The notes under the pieces: model-generated
Database searches by the model: none
Told to the model about the DNA's origin: nothing
Seen by the model: the letters and a program-made list of their open reading frames with translations, nothing else
Made by a program: the position numbers and the translations under genes
Origin: Desulfobulbaceae bacterium
GTDB lineage: Bacteria > Desulfobacterota > Desulfobulbia > Desulfobulbales > Desulfocapsaceae
NCBI GenBank assembly: GCA_011390165.1
Contig: JAABSV010000041.1
Location: 1-34,951, forward strand
Length of the DNA stretch: 34,951 nucleotides
Reading direction: 5' to 3'
Part shown: positions 22,916 to 31,127 of the stretch, piece by piece
Position numbering within the stretch: position 1 is the stretch's first letter
Layout of the letters: each line of letters begins with the position of its first letter

Positions 22916-24262
22916 ATGAAAAAAACAGTATTGAAGCTTGGCCTGGGCGCCCTGCTCGCGGTCAATCTGCTGCTGGTCCAGGCGGTTCTGGTGCCAAACG
23001 GCTTCCAGAGCCAGGCGGCCCAGGCAGCAGCAGTCAAGGCCGAGGAAATGAAGGTGAAGGGGAAGATCTCGAATATCTCCCAGAAGGCCAAAACCATAGC
23101 CCTGACCCCGGCGGACGGCAGTTTCTTCCTGCTCAAGTTTACCGACGAGACTACTGTCAAGGGTGCCGGCTCCATCAAGGAGATCAAGGCGGACGAGGCG
23201 ATCGTTGCCGAGTACAAGGTTGTTGACGGAGCCAATATTGCCACCTCCATCGCCCTGGTGATGGTCGAGTTGCAGCCGGGGACAAGCGAAATCAAGACCG
23301 ACGAACTGGCCGACCTGTTGAAAAAGGGCGAGGTCGTGGTGGTCGACGCCCGACCGGAGGCACGATACAACGAGAGCCACATCATCGGCTCTGTCTCCAT
23401 CCCCTTTGCCAAACTGGCCAAAATGGGCGATGACGGGGCCAAGCTTCTTGAGCCGTACAAAGGGAAACAGCTGGTCTTTTATTGTGGAGGGCCCACCTGA
23501 GTCATGAGTCCACGCTCCGCCGGTCTGGCGGTAAAATGGGGTCATAAGAATCCGCTGGTGTACGTTGAAGGGCAGCCCGCCTGGAATAAAAAAGGGCACC
23601 GTACCGTTCCCTCTCTGGACTATATGGAAACCGGCTCGGTGGTGATCGTCGATCTGCGTGCAGCGGCCAAGGTGGAACAAGGGCACATCCCGCGCGCCTA
23701 TTCCATTCCCTTCGAAACCTTCCTGGAAGATGCCGAGGTGCTGATGCCGAAGGCTCTGGGCGCACCGATCTATCTCTATTCCGATAACGATAAAGACGTC
23801 AAGGCGGCCCGCGCCGAGTTGGTCGATCTCGGCTACAAGACCGTATTTGGCTTCTACGGCGCCCTGGACAGTTGGACCGCCGCCGGCAAGGCGCTGGAGA
23901 AGGGGCCGGCCCTGGCGGCCAGCGAAGAGCAGCCGATCCAGTGGGAGAGAAAACTCGGGGTGGGGGAAATCTCCATCACCGATTTCACCAAGTCGCTCAA
24001 GTCCGACCTTATCCACATTGTAGATTCCCGTACCCCGGTGGAGTTCGATACCGGCCATTTCCCTGGGGCCAAGAATATTCCCCTGGAAGAGATGCAGGCG
24101 CGGATGGGTGAAATCCCGTTGAACAAGTTCATCGTCGTCCACTGCAAGACGGGTGCCCGTGGTGAGATGGGTTACAAAATGCTCCGTGAGGCAGGCTATA
24201 CCGTCAAATACCTGAACGCCGAGTGCGAATGTTCTCCTTCCGGCGAGTTTGAAATCTGGTAG
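22916..24262 (+). CDS. Secreted triple-rhodanese sulfurtransferase with in-frame UGA read as selenocysteine
   Basis: Read through the TGA at 23498-23500, the frame gives 448 residues. A signal peptide (1 to about 38) is followed by a small beta domain (44-118) beginning VKGKISNISQKAKTIAL. Rhodanese domain 1 (about 125-220) has the active loop YCGGPT-Sec195-VMSPRSAGLAV, so catalytic-type Cys190 is five residues before Sec195; relatives I recall have Cys at the Sec place. Domain 2 (about 230-330) has YSDNDKD in place of the active cysteine and is probably inactive. Domain 3 (about 345-430) has HCKTGARG (Cys410) and looks active. The tail has CEC (437-439). A SECIS-like hairpin follows the UGA. 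Rhodaneses move sulfane sulfur; this one should act in the periplasm. Gene callers would split it at 23500/23504. Confidence 0.87.
23509..23540 (+). promoter_or_regulatory. SECIS-like hairpin in the rhodanese gene
   Basis: CCGCC (23517-23521) pairs with GGCGG (23527-23531) around the loop GGTCT. The lower stem TCCA (23509-23512) pairs with TGGG (23537-23540) across an internal loop. The loop begins 21 nt after the UGA. From memory, GGUCU also matches the apical loop of the E. coli fdhF SECIS element. Confidence 0.7.
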
Positions 24263-24574
24263 GGGCGGACAAGCAGAACCGTGGCCGCCTTTCCGGGCAG
24301 AGCAGAGTTTTTGCCTGGGAAAGAGAAGTGAGTGAAACAATGAGAGCGCCGGAGAACGCGGCACTCCGGACAGTGCAGCACAAAAAAACGGCAGGTACCG
24401 GGGAAACGATCCCCGGCCTGCCGTTTTTTTTCCCCATAGCCGCCCTCTCACCTCCCGGACATGAGGGAATGGTGGCGGGGCGGCGGCGGGAAGCGGAAGG
24501 CCGCGACCTGTCGTGCTGGGATTTTTGTCCTGCGGCGGTGACGGGGCGGCGGCGGAGAGGATCCGGGCGAATCG
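24263..24574. other. Convergent intergenic region
   Basis: These 312 bp lie between the rhodanese and kinase stop codons. Apart from the terminator at 24382-24432 I see nothing supported. Short frames crossing it have no family features. Confidence 0.5.
24382..24432. terminator. Strong bidirectional intrinsic terminator
   Basis: Seven A, then ACGGCAGG-TA-CCGGGG, a 7-nt loop, CCCCGG-CCTGCCGT, then nine T. The stem is about 14 bp with a small internal bulge. The A-run and T-run on opposite sides let it act on both strands, ending the rhodanese transcript (+) and the convergent kinase transcript (-). Confidence 0.92.
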
Positions 24575-26599
24575 TCACCCGCAGGGCAGTTCAATACTGA
24601 ACAGGGTTCCCTTGCCCTGACTGACCACCGCCGCCAGTTCGTGGCCTGGAAAGTGGGCGGGTACCGGGCTCTCCACCCGGATGGTTCCCCCGTGCTCCTC
24701 AATGATGCCGAAGGAGACCGCCAGCCCCAGTCCGGTCCCCTTGCCTACCTGCTTGGTGGTGAAGAAGGGGTCGAATATCTTCTTCAGATTCTCCGGGCTG
24801 ATCCCTTCGCCACTGTCGGCAACCCACACCTGAACCCTTTCCCGGTCAATGTCGAGGCGGGTCCGGATGCCGATGCCGCCGCCGCTCGGCATGGCGTCGC
24901 GGGCGTTGTTGAAGAGATTGATCCACACCTGTTTCAGCTTCTCCCCGTCGGCGAAGACCTGCAAAGGGCGCTCGTCGAGGTCGACGGCAATGGTTACCCC
25001 GTCGAGGGCAAAGGAGTGGCGGATCAGGGCGATCGCCTCCAACAGGGTGTTGTTCAGGCAGAGGGCGATCTTGCTGCTGGCAGTCTGGCGGGAGAAACCG
25101 AGCAGGTCGGCAACGATTTTACGGCACACCTTGGCCTGTTTTTCGATGGTGCGCAGATCGCTGGCGGCCTCACTCTCCGGGTCGAAGTCATCCTGGAGAA
25201 GCTGGGCGTAGCCAAGAATCACCCCCAAAGGGGTGTTGATCTCGTGGGCCACGCCACCAGCCAGTTTGCCCAGGGACTCCATCTTCTGGGCCTGGATCAG
25301 CTGGAGCTGGGTTTTGCGCAGTTCGGTAATATCCCGGGCGGTCCAGAGCACGCCATCAATCCGGTCGTCCGGGTCGTAGACCGGGACGATGACCGTGTGC
25401 AGCCACCGCTCCCCCTGCTCGTCTCGCTGGTGGTCCTCCAGTTCCGCCCGCTGGCCGGTGGCGAGTACCGTGCGGTTGCGTTGCTCCCGCTCGCCGGCCA
25501 CCTTCGGGGCAAAGAGGTCGAAATCGCTGCGGCCGACCACCTCGTCGAGAGAGAGGCCGACCGCCCGGGCAAAGGCCTTGTTGGGGGAGCGGTGGATCAG
25601 CTCCCGGTCGAGCAGGCTGATCAGGTCGGGGGTGACATCGAGGATGGTGCGCATCAGCTGCTGCTGGCTGCGCAGGGCCTGCTCCGCCGCCCTGATCTCG
25701 TTAATCCGCTCACTCAGGCTCATGGCCATCACGTCAAAGGCCTCGCCCAGGTCCTGGATCTCGTCGCCCCGGTTGTGGCGATGGACCGGACAACTCTGGC
25801 AGGAATCGATTTTCTCCGGGAAGTCGAGATTCCGGCAGTTGACACACATGGTTCCGGTGAGGTACCAGCAGCGGCGGCGGACGTTGCCGTAGGCCGGACA
25901 CTCCCTCTTGTTGCAGTTGACGATCTCCCAGCAGTTGCGGGCCAGGATGGGGCCGGCCTGAAGGTCGAGATTGCCCTTGATGATCTCTTCGGCGTGCCGG
26001 CGCAGCAGGGCCAGTTGGGCAGTAATCCGGTGGGCAAACCAGGTACCGGCGAGAATCGCCGAGACCAGCACGGTCAGGGCGATGGCGGTGAGGATCAGGT
26101 AGAGTCGGCCGACCACCCCCTGGATCGTCGACCGGGAGATGCCCAGACGGACGGTGCCGATACGGTCACCGGCGGCAGTGGCGACCACGGCGAAGTCATC
26201 GATCAGTTCGTCGCCGGCGGCAAGAAGCTGGACACTGGCCAGTTTCTCACCGGGGTCGCCGGCCTGGAGGAGGTCGACCGGGAAGCCGCCGGGAAAACTG
26301 TGCACCATCACCCGCCGGTTGCTGTCCTGGATGAAGGCGTAGCGGATGTCATCCTCGAGATTTTTGACGTCGTCGACAATATTTTTCAGGCGGAGCAGAT
26401 CCCTGGCCAGCATCGGGTCGACCGAGCGGGTGGCGAGAATCTCGGCCAGGGCCTGGCCCCGTTTGCGGTGTTCCAGCTTCAGGGCATCGGCGGCAATGCG
26501 GCCGGCGGCCAAACCAAGGAGAGTGGCGGTAATCAGGACCAGGGCAGTGGTCCCCAGCTCTATTTTGGTGCGGAAGTGCAGGCGAAAAAACCTGTTCAC
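24575..26599 (-). CDS. Membrane histidine kinase with two-CW cysteine domain and PAS
   Basis: The product has 674 residues from a GTG with GAGG about 7 nt upstream. TM1 (about 15-35) and TM2 (about 165-188) enclose a periplasmic sensor region of some 130 residues. After the HAMP-like segment comes a cysteine-rich module (223-271): CWEIVNCNKRECPAY, then RRRCWYLTGTMC, VNC and CQSCPV, the two-CW pattern that could bind metal. A PAS domain follows (about 312-430). HisKA has His452 (GVAHEINTPL). The ATPase domain has NLFNNARDAM, DSGEGI, DPFFTTK and GTGLGLAVSFGII. It is encoded 53 bp after a PhnD-like lipoprotein on the same strand, so that protein probably presents the ligand. No response regulator is adjacent. 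Confidence 0.9.
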   Translation of the reverse strand: MNRFFRLHFRTKIELGTTALVLITATLLGLAAGRIAADALKLEHRKRGQALAEILATRSVDPMLARDLLRLKNIVDDVKNLEDDIRYAFIQDSNRRVMVHSFPGGFPVDLLQAGDPGEKLASVQLLAAGDELIDDFAVVATAAGDRIGTVRLGISRSTIQGVVGRLYLILTAIALTVLVSAILAGTWFAHRITAQLALLRRHAEEIIKGNLDLQAGPILARNCWEIVNCNKRECPAYGNVRRRCWYLTGTMCVNCRNLDFPEKIDSCQSCPVHRHNRGDEIQDLGEAFDVMAMSLSERINEIRAAEQALRSQQQLMRTILDVTPDLISLLDRELIHRSPNKAFARAVGLSLDEVVGRSDFDLFAPKVAGEREQRNRTVLATGQRAELEDHQRDEQGERWLHTVIVPVYDPDDRIDGVLWTARDITELRKTQLQLIQAQKMESLGKLAGGVAHEINTPLGVILGYAQLLQDDFDPESEAASDLRTIEKQAKVCRKIVADLLGFSRQTASSKIALCLNNTLLEAIALIRHSFALDGVTIAVDLDERPLQVFADGEKLKQVWINLFNNARDAMPSGGGIGIRTRLDIDRERVQVWVADSGEGISPENLKKIFDPFFTTKQVGKGTGLGLAVSFGIIEEHGGTIRVESPVPAHFPGHELAAVVSQGKGTLFSIELPCG

Positions 26600-26652
26600 C
26601 GATCAACCTCGTGGTTCATGTCCTGGTTCTTGTCCTCGTTCAGGTGGTTCTC

Positions 26653-27585
26653 TCAGGGCAGGCCGAGCTTTTCCTGCAGTTCCCGGATCGACTGGTAGTC
26701 ATCGTCACTGGAGGGAATGACCTTCTGAAACCGGGCCGCGGCAAGAATCTCTCCATGCTGCCCGCTGTTGAGGGCGAAGAGGGCCTCGGCAACGGCCGCC
26801 ACCACCTGCCGGTCCAGGCCAGGGCGGGCAGCATAGACCCAGCCCGGATAGCGACGGCTCTCGTCGAGGACCCGCAACTGGCCCAGGTCGATGCGGTTGG
26901 CAAGCAGTTCCAGGGTGCCGTTGCGCACCGAGCCGAGATCAAAGATGCCGGAGTAGACTGCCAGGGCCACTTTCTCCTGCTTGCCGCCGGGGCCGGGGGC
27001 AAAGGCGATTTCGGCAAAATCCTCGTAGCGGATGCCGGCATTGAGAAAATGGCCGAGGGCAAAGAGATAGCCGCCGGCTGAGGTCTGGTCGACGGCGATC
27101 CAGCGCTTGCCTCGACAATCTTCGAGATTCCTGAGCAGCTTGTTGTCGGCCCGGACGATGATCTGGCTGTAAAAGTCCGGTCGACCCGATTCCTCGACCA
27201 CCCGGGCAAAGGCCCGTACGCCTCTGCCGGCCATGCGCACATAGACGAAGGGGTTGGAGAAGGAGATATCGATCTCGCCCCGGTGGACCATCTTCTCATG
27301 CTCGTCGAAGGTGTCGGGAAAGACCTGGCGCAGCGGCAGACCGGTGGCCCGGGAGAGGTATTCGACCAGCAGCCGGTGTCGCTGGTAGGAGACCTGATGG
27401 GAATACTGTGGCAGATAGCTGTAGGTGATGAACCGATCGGGGGCCGGGGCGACGAAGTCGGAGCGTTTCTCCAGATCGACCACCACCACCGGTTCCTCCT
27501 CACTGCAAGCGCAGAGGAGAAAGAGCAGGGGCAAGGCCAAAAAGAGGAGCCGGCCGTATCGCCGGAAAGAGAAATTCATGCCCAT
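26653..27585 (-). CDS. PhnD-like periplasmic substrate-binding lipoprotein
   Basis: The product has 310 residues. A hydrophobic signal with lipobox LCAC places the lipidated cysteine at position 27. The mature part shows the phosphate/phosphite/phosphonate-binding family pattern: YLPQYSHQVSYQRHRLLVEY, RGEIDISFSNPFVYVRM, the hinge GKRWIAVDQTSAGGYLFALG and the partner-lobe sequence AVYSGIFDLGSVRNGTLELL. No permease or ATPase gene is nearby, and a sensor kinase follows directly. A sensory rather than a transport role is therefore likely, feeding the kinase's periplasmic domain. The true ligand is unknown, since many PhnD-like sensors do not bind phosphonates. Starts are possible at 27585 or two codons later (27579); neither has a strong ribosome site. 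Confidence 0.85.
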   Translation of the reverse strand: MGMNFSFRRYGRLLFLALPLLFLLCACSEEEPVVVVDLEKRSDFVAPAPDRFITYSYLPQYSHQVSYQRHRLLVEYLSRATGLPLRQVFPDTFDEHEKMVHRGEIDISFSNPFVYVRMAGRGVRAFARVVEESGRPDFYSQIIVRADNKLLRNLEDCRGKRWIAVDQTSAGGYLFALGHFLNAGIRYEDFAEIAFAPGPGGKQEKVALAVYSGIFDLGSVRNGTLELLANRIDLGQLRVLDESRRYPGWVYAARPGLDRQVVAAVAEALFALNSGQHGEILAAARFQKVIPSSDDDYQSIRELQEKLGLP

Positions 27586-27730
27586 GTCTGCTGCCGGTTG
27601 CCGTTCTGTTCGGGCCCGGGCGGCGGGCCCGGAGGGGATTGCGGAGCCGGCAACAGACTAGCCTCTTTCACCGTTTCCAGCAAGAAAAAGAGCCGGCCCG
27701 GGTACAACTCTCTGGCGGGTTGGGGTAAGA

Positions 27731-28606
27731 TCAGCGGGCGCCGGCCAGCAGCTGCTGGCGGTATTTGCCGACGAAACGGTCGATGTCCTGCCGCCAGTCG
27801 ACGAAGACTGACAGCCCGGCCGCCTTCAGCACCCCGTTCTCAAGGATTGAGTTGGCCGGCCTTTTCGCCGGGGTGGGGTATTCGGCGGTGGTGCAGGGGC
27901 GCATTCGGTAGGGGACGGCCATGGCATCGAGAAAGGCCCGGGCCCCGGCATACCAGGTAGAGGAACCCTCGGCGGTGGCATGGGCGATGCCGGTGAGGTC
28001 GCGGCCGAGCAGGCGGCTGATCTGGACAGTCAGGGTGTCGGACCAGGTGAGGGAGCCGTACTGGTCGTCCACCACCCGCAGTTCCCGTTCCGGGTCGGCC
28101 AGGGCCAGCTTGAGCATGGTTTTGAGAAAGTTCCCCCCCCAGGCGGAGTAGAGCCAGGCGGTGCGGAGGATGAGGAAGTTGTCGAGATGTTCGGCCACCG
28201 CCCGCTCGCCGGCCAGCTTGCTTTTGCCGTACTCGGAGAGCGGCCCGGGAGGGTCATCCTCGCGGTAGGCCTGATCGGGTGGGCGCTTGCCGTCGAAGAC
28301 GTAGTCGGTGGAGATGTGGATCAGCCGGCTGCCGCTGGCGGCCGCCGCCTTGGCCAGATGGCCTGGCCCCAGGGCGTTGACCTTCCAGGCCAGTTCGCCG
28401 GCGGTCTCGCAGCCGTCGACGGCGGTGTAGGCGGCGCAGTTGATCACCACCTCCGGCCGGCACTGGGCGAAGATATGGTCGACGCTGGCCTGGCTGCCGA
28501 TATCCACCGCCGGAAAATCGACCCCGACCGTTTCATGGTCGGCGCCGAGGATGGCGCAGCAGTCGGTGCCCAGCTGGCCGCCGGAGCCGATAACGAGAAT
28601 CTTCAT
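27731..28606 (-). CDS. rmlD: dTDP-4-dehydrorhamnose reductase
   Basis: This 291-residue short-chain dehydrogenase-type enzyme has the nucleotide motif GSGGQLG (7-13), ISTDYVFDG (98-106) and the catalytic Tyr126/Lys130 pair in YGKSK. INCAAYTAVDGCE and LRTAWLYSAWGGNF are typical of RmlD. It performs the last NAD(P)H-dependent step of dTDP-L-rhamnose synthesis in the cytoplasm. Its ATG is immediately next to the rmlA stop codon, so the two are co-transcribed with rmlA first. The usual partners rmlB and rmlC are not in this window. The start context ATGAAGATTCTCGTTATCGG matches the family N-terminus exactly. Confidence 0.93.
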   Translation of the reverse strand: MKILVIGSGGQLGTDCCAILGADHETVGVDFPAVDIGSQASVDHIFAQCRPEVVINCAAYTAVDGCETAGELAWKVNALGPGHLAKAAAASGSRLIHISTDYVFDGKRPPDQAYREDDPPGPLSEYGKSKLAGERAVAEHLDNFLILRTAWLYSAWGGNFLKTMLKLALADPERELRVVDDQYGSLTWSDTLTVQISRLLGRDLTGIAHATAEGSSTWYAGARAFLDAMAVPYRMRPCTTAEYPTPAKRPANSILENGVLKAAGLSVFVDWRQDIDRFVGKYRQQLLAGAR

Positions 28607-29518
28607 TTACTGCCCTCCCTCTGGGGTTGCGCCACTCTTCCGGCTGGCTCTCTCTTCGGCGACAAATTCGGCCAGATACTGGCCGTACTGGTTCTTCATC
28701 AACTCGCCGGCCAGCTGCGACAGCTGGGCGAGAGTGATGTAGCTGAGCTGGTAGGCGATTTCCTCGATACAGGCCACCTTCAAGCCCTGTCGCTCCTGCA
28801 CCGCCTGGATGTAGCTGGCCGCCTGCTGCAGCGACTCGTGGGTACCGGTGTCCAGCCAGCAGAAGCCACGGCCGAGCGGCTCCACCCGCAGCGTCCCCCG
28901 CCGCAGGTACTCGTTGTTGATGTCGGTGATCTCCAGTTCGCCTCGAGCCGAGGGGCGAACCTGTTCGGCGATCCTGACCACCTCGTTGTCATAGAAGTAG
29001 AGGCCGGGAACGGCGTATTTCGACTTCGGCCGGGCCGGCTTTTCCTCGATCGCCACCACCCGGTTCTCCTGGTCAAATTCCACCACCCCGTACCGTTCCG
29101 GGTCCCTGACCAGGTAGCCGAAGATCAACCCCCCCCGTTCCAGCTGGGCGCTGGTGCGGAGAATCTTCGTAAAGCCGGGCCCGAAAAAGATGTTGTCACC
29201 AAGAATCAGGCAGACGCTGTCGCCGCCGATAAAGGAGCGGCCGATCAGAAAGGCCTGGGCCAGCCCTTCCGGCCGGGGCTGCTCGGCATAGCTGATGGTC
29301 AGGCCGAGCTGCGAGCCGTCACCGAACAGTTCCCGGAAGCCGGGAAGGTCATGGGGTGTCGAGATGATGAGGATCTCCCGGATACCGGCAAGCATCAGTA
29401 CCGACAGAGGGTAGTAGATCATCGGCTTGTCGTAGACCGGCAGGATCTGCTTGCTCACCACCTTGGTGAGGGGGTAGAGGCGGGTGCCGGAACCGCCGGC
29501 GAGGATGATGCCTTTCAT
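28607..29518 (-). CDS. rmlA: Glucose-1-phosphate thymidylyltransferase
   Basis: The product has 303 residues, of normal length. The nucleotidyltransferase signature [18 protein letters not shown] is followed by [28 protein letters not shown] and [10 protein letters not shown], all diagnostic of RmlA. It joins dTTP and glucose-1-phosphate to give dTDP-glucose, the entry step to dTDP-rhamnose, and is usually feedback-inhibited by that product. The frame is open upstream of 29518, but homology begins at this ATG. The C-terminal 15 residues ([16 protein letters not shown]) are a polar tail beyond the family core. It is divergent from the phosphomannomutase gene, so nucleotide-sugar genes are arranged on both sides of a shared intergenic region. 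Confidence 0.94.
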   Translation of the reverse strand: MKGIILAGGSGTRLYPLTKVVSKQILPVYDKPMIYYPLSVLMLAGIREILIISTPHDLPGFRELFGDGSQLGLTISYAEQPRPEGLAQAFLIGRSFIGGDSVCLILGDNIFFGPGFTKILRTSAQLERGGLIFGYLVRDPERYGVVEFDQENRVVAIEEKPARPKSKYAVPGLYFYDNEVVRIAEQVRPSARGELEITDINNEYLRRGTLRVEPLGRGFCWLDTGTHESLQQAASYIQAVQERQGLKVACIEEIAYQLSYITLAQLSQLAGELMKNQYGQYLAEFVAEERASRKSGATPEGGQ

Positions 29519-29635
29519 GGGATTGCCTGGGTGGGGGGTGCGGGGAACGTTTCGCCGGCACGGCAGCCGCCGCAGGGGGGCGAGTGGAGCCACCGGGGGC
29601 AGTTGCCGATTGTCTGGCTACCAGCCATTGTTGTC

Positions 29636-29664
29636 TTGCTGTGCGCCGAAGAATCCTTTACAAT
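29636..29664 (+). promoter_or_regulatory. Candidate sigma-70 promoter for the phosphomannomutase-manC pair
   Basis: TTGCTG (29636-29641) and TACAAT (29659-29664) are spaced by exactly 17 bp. The -10 differs from consensus at one position. It lies 67 bp upstream of the ATG, in the 212-bp gap between the divergent rmlA and phosphomannomutase genes. Confidence 0.6.
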
Positions 29665-29730
29665 CGGGTGGCTACTTCAAGCAGTGCAAAGCCGACTATA
29701 CCGAAGCCCCGGAGAAAAGGAAAACAAAAA

Positions 29731-31101
29731 ATGGCCACAGCCCATCCCCCCTGTTTCAAGGCCTACGATATCCGTGGCCGGGTTCCGGACGAACTCAATC
29801 CGCAGTTGGCCCGACAGATCGGCCGCAGTTTCGCGGCGGTGCACGGGCTGCGCCGGGTCGTGGTCGGCCGGGATATCCGTCTGAGCAGTCCGGCCCTGGC
29901 CGCGGCGCTGACCGACGGCCTGCGGGAGATGGGGGTGACGGTGCTCGATCTCGGCCTGTGCGGCACCGAGGAGATCTACCATGCCACCTTCAGCCTGGAG
30001 GCGGAAGGGGTCGATGGCGGGGTGATCGTCACCGCCAGCCACAACCCGGCCGACTACAACGGCATGAAGTTCGTCCTTGCCGGGGCCCGGCCGGTGACCG
30101 GCGAGGGGGGACTGGCGACGATGGCGGCAATGGTTGCCGCCGGCACCACGCCTGGTCCGGCCGGGCAATTGGGAGACCTGCTGCCCCTCGACCACCGCGC
30201 CACCTACATCGCCGATCTGCTCGCCTGGGTTAACCCGGCCGCTCTCGCCCCGTTGAAGGTGGTCACCAACGCCGGCAATGGCTGTGCCGGGCCGGTGCTC
30301 GACCGCCTGGCCGACCACCTCCCCCTGCAGTTCATCCGCTTGAACCATCAGCCGGACGGTACTTTCCCCCGCGGGGTGCCCAACCCGCTCCTGCCCGGTA
30401 ATCGGGCCGAGACCGCCGCCGCCGTCCGCGCCCACGGTGCGGCGATGGGAATCGCCTGGGACGGCGATTTTGACCGCTGCTTTTTCTGGGACGAGCAGGG
30501 GGGCTTTATCGAAGGCTACTACCTGGTCAGCCTTCTGGCCAAAGAGCTGCTCGCCCGCCACCCCGGCGAAAAGATTCTCTACGATCCCCGCCTCCTCTGG
30601 TGTAGCGAAGAGACGGTGCGTGCCGCCGGCGGGGTGCCGGTGCTCTGCCGCACCGGCCACGCCTTCATCAAGGAACGGATGCGCCGGGAACAGGCCCTCT
30701 ACGGCGGGGAAATGTCGGCGCACCACTACTTCCGCGGCTTCGGCTATTGCGACTCCGGGATGGTCCCTTGGCTGCTGGTCGCCGCCCTGCTCAGCCGCAG
30801 CGATCGGCCCCTCTCCAGCCTGGTGGCGGCGATGCAGGCGGCCTATCCGGTCTCCGGTGAAATCAACCGGCAGGTGGCTGACGCCCGGGCGGTGCTGGCC
30901 CGGGTTGAGGCCGCCTACCCCACTGGAATAAAAGAGTACACCGACGGCCTGTCGGTTGCCTACCCCGACTACCGCTTCAACCTCCGCACCTCGAACACCG
31001 AGCCGCTCATCCGCCTCAACGTCGAGACCAGGGGTGATACGGCCCTGCTGGAGAAGAAAACCGAGGAACTCCTCGCCCTGATTGGCGGAAGCCTTTCCTA
31101 A
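29731..31101 (+). CDS. Phosphomannomutase/phosphoglucomutase
   Basis: This 456-residue alpha-D-phosphohexomutase has the N-terminal FKAYDIRGRVPDEL, catalytic Ser103 in TASHNPADYNGMK, the metal loop DGDFDR (Asp244, 246, 248) and the sugar-specificity loop GGEMSAHHYF. The phosphate-binding RTSNTEPLIRLNVE lies near the C-terminus. It interconverts mannose-6-phosphate and mannose-1-phosphate (and glucose forms), feeding the manC product downstream. The ATG at 29731 is preceded by AAAGGAAAAC. The frame is open further upstream, but that part has no homology. It forms a pair with manC, 26 bp apart. The family naming (ManB/AlgC/CpsG) varies, so I leave the symbol open. Confidence 0.92.
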   Translation: MATAHPPCFKAYDIRGRVPDELNPQLARQIGRSFAAVHGLRRVVVGRDIRLSSPALAAALTDGLREMGVTVLDLGLCGTEEIYHATFSLEAEGVDGGVIVTASHNPADYNGMKFVLAGARPVTGEGGLATMAAMVAAGTTPGPAGQLGDLLPLDHRATYIADLLAWVNPAALAPLKVVTNAGNGCAGPVLDRLADHLPLQFIRLNHQPDGTFPRGVPNPLLPGNRAETAAAVRAHGAAMGIAWDGDFDRCFFWDEQGGFIEGYYLVSLLAKELLARHPGEKILYDPRLLWCSEETVRAAGGVPVLCRTGHAFIKERMRREQALYGGEMSAHHYFRGFGYCDSGMVPWLLVAALLSRSDRPLSSLVAAMQAAYPVSGEINRQVADARAVLARVEAAYPTGIKEYTDGLSVAYPDYRFNLRTSNTEPLIRLNVETRGDTALLEKKTEELLALIGGSLS

Positions 31102-31127
31102 TCTAACAAATACCCGAAGAGGGAACC

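Noticed and set aside
23498..23504. Nonsense mutation creating a rhodanese pseudogene or two separate rhodanese genes
   Set aside because: Both halves are well conserved and in frame, the second half has no ribosome site or signal peptide, and a SECIS-like hairpin is placed correctly. Selenocysteine is the better reading.
24641..26698. Long plus-strand open frame opposite the histidine kinase (685 codons)
   Set aside because: It is a shadow frame; the minus strand carries intact HisKA and ATPase motifs.
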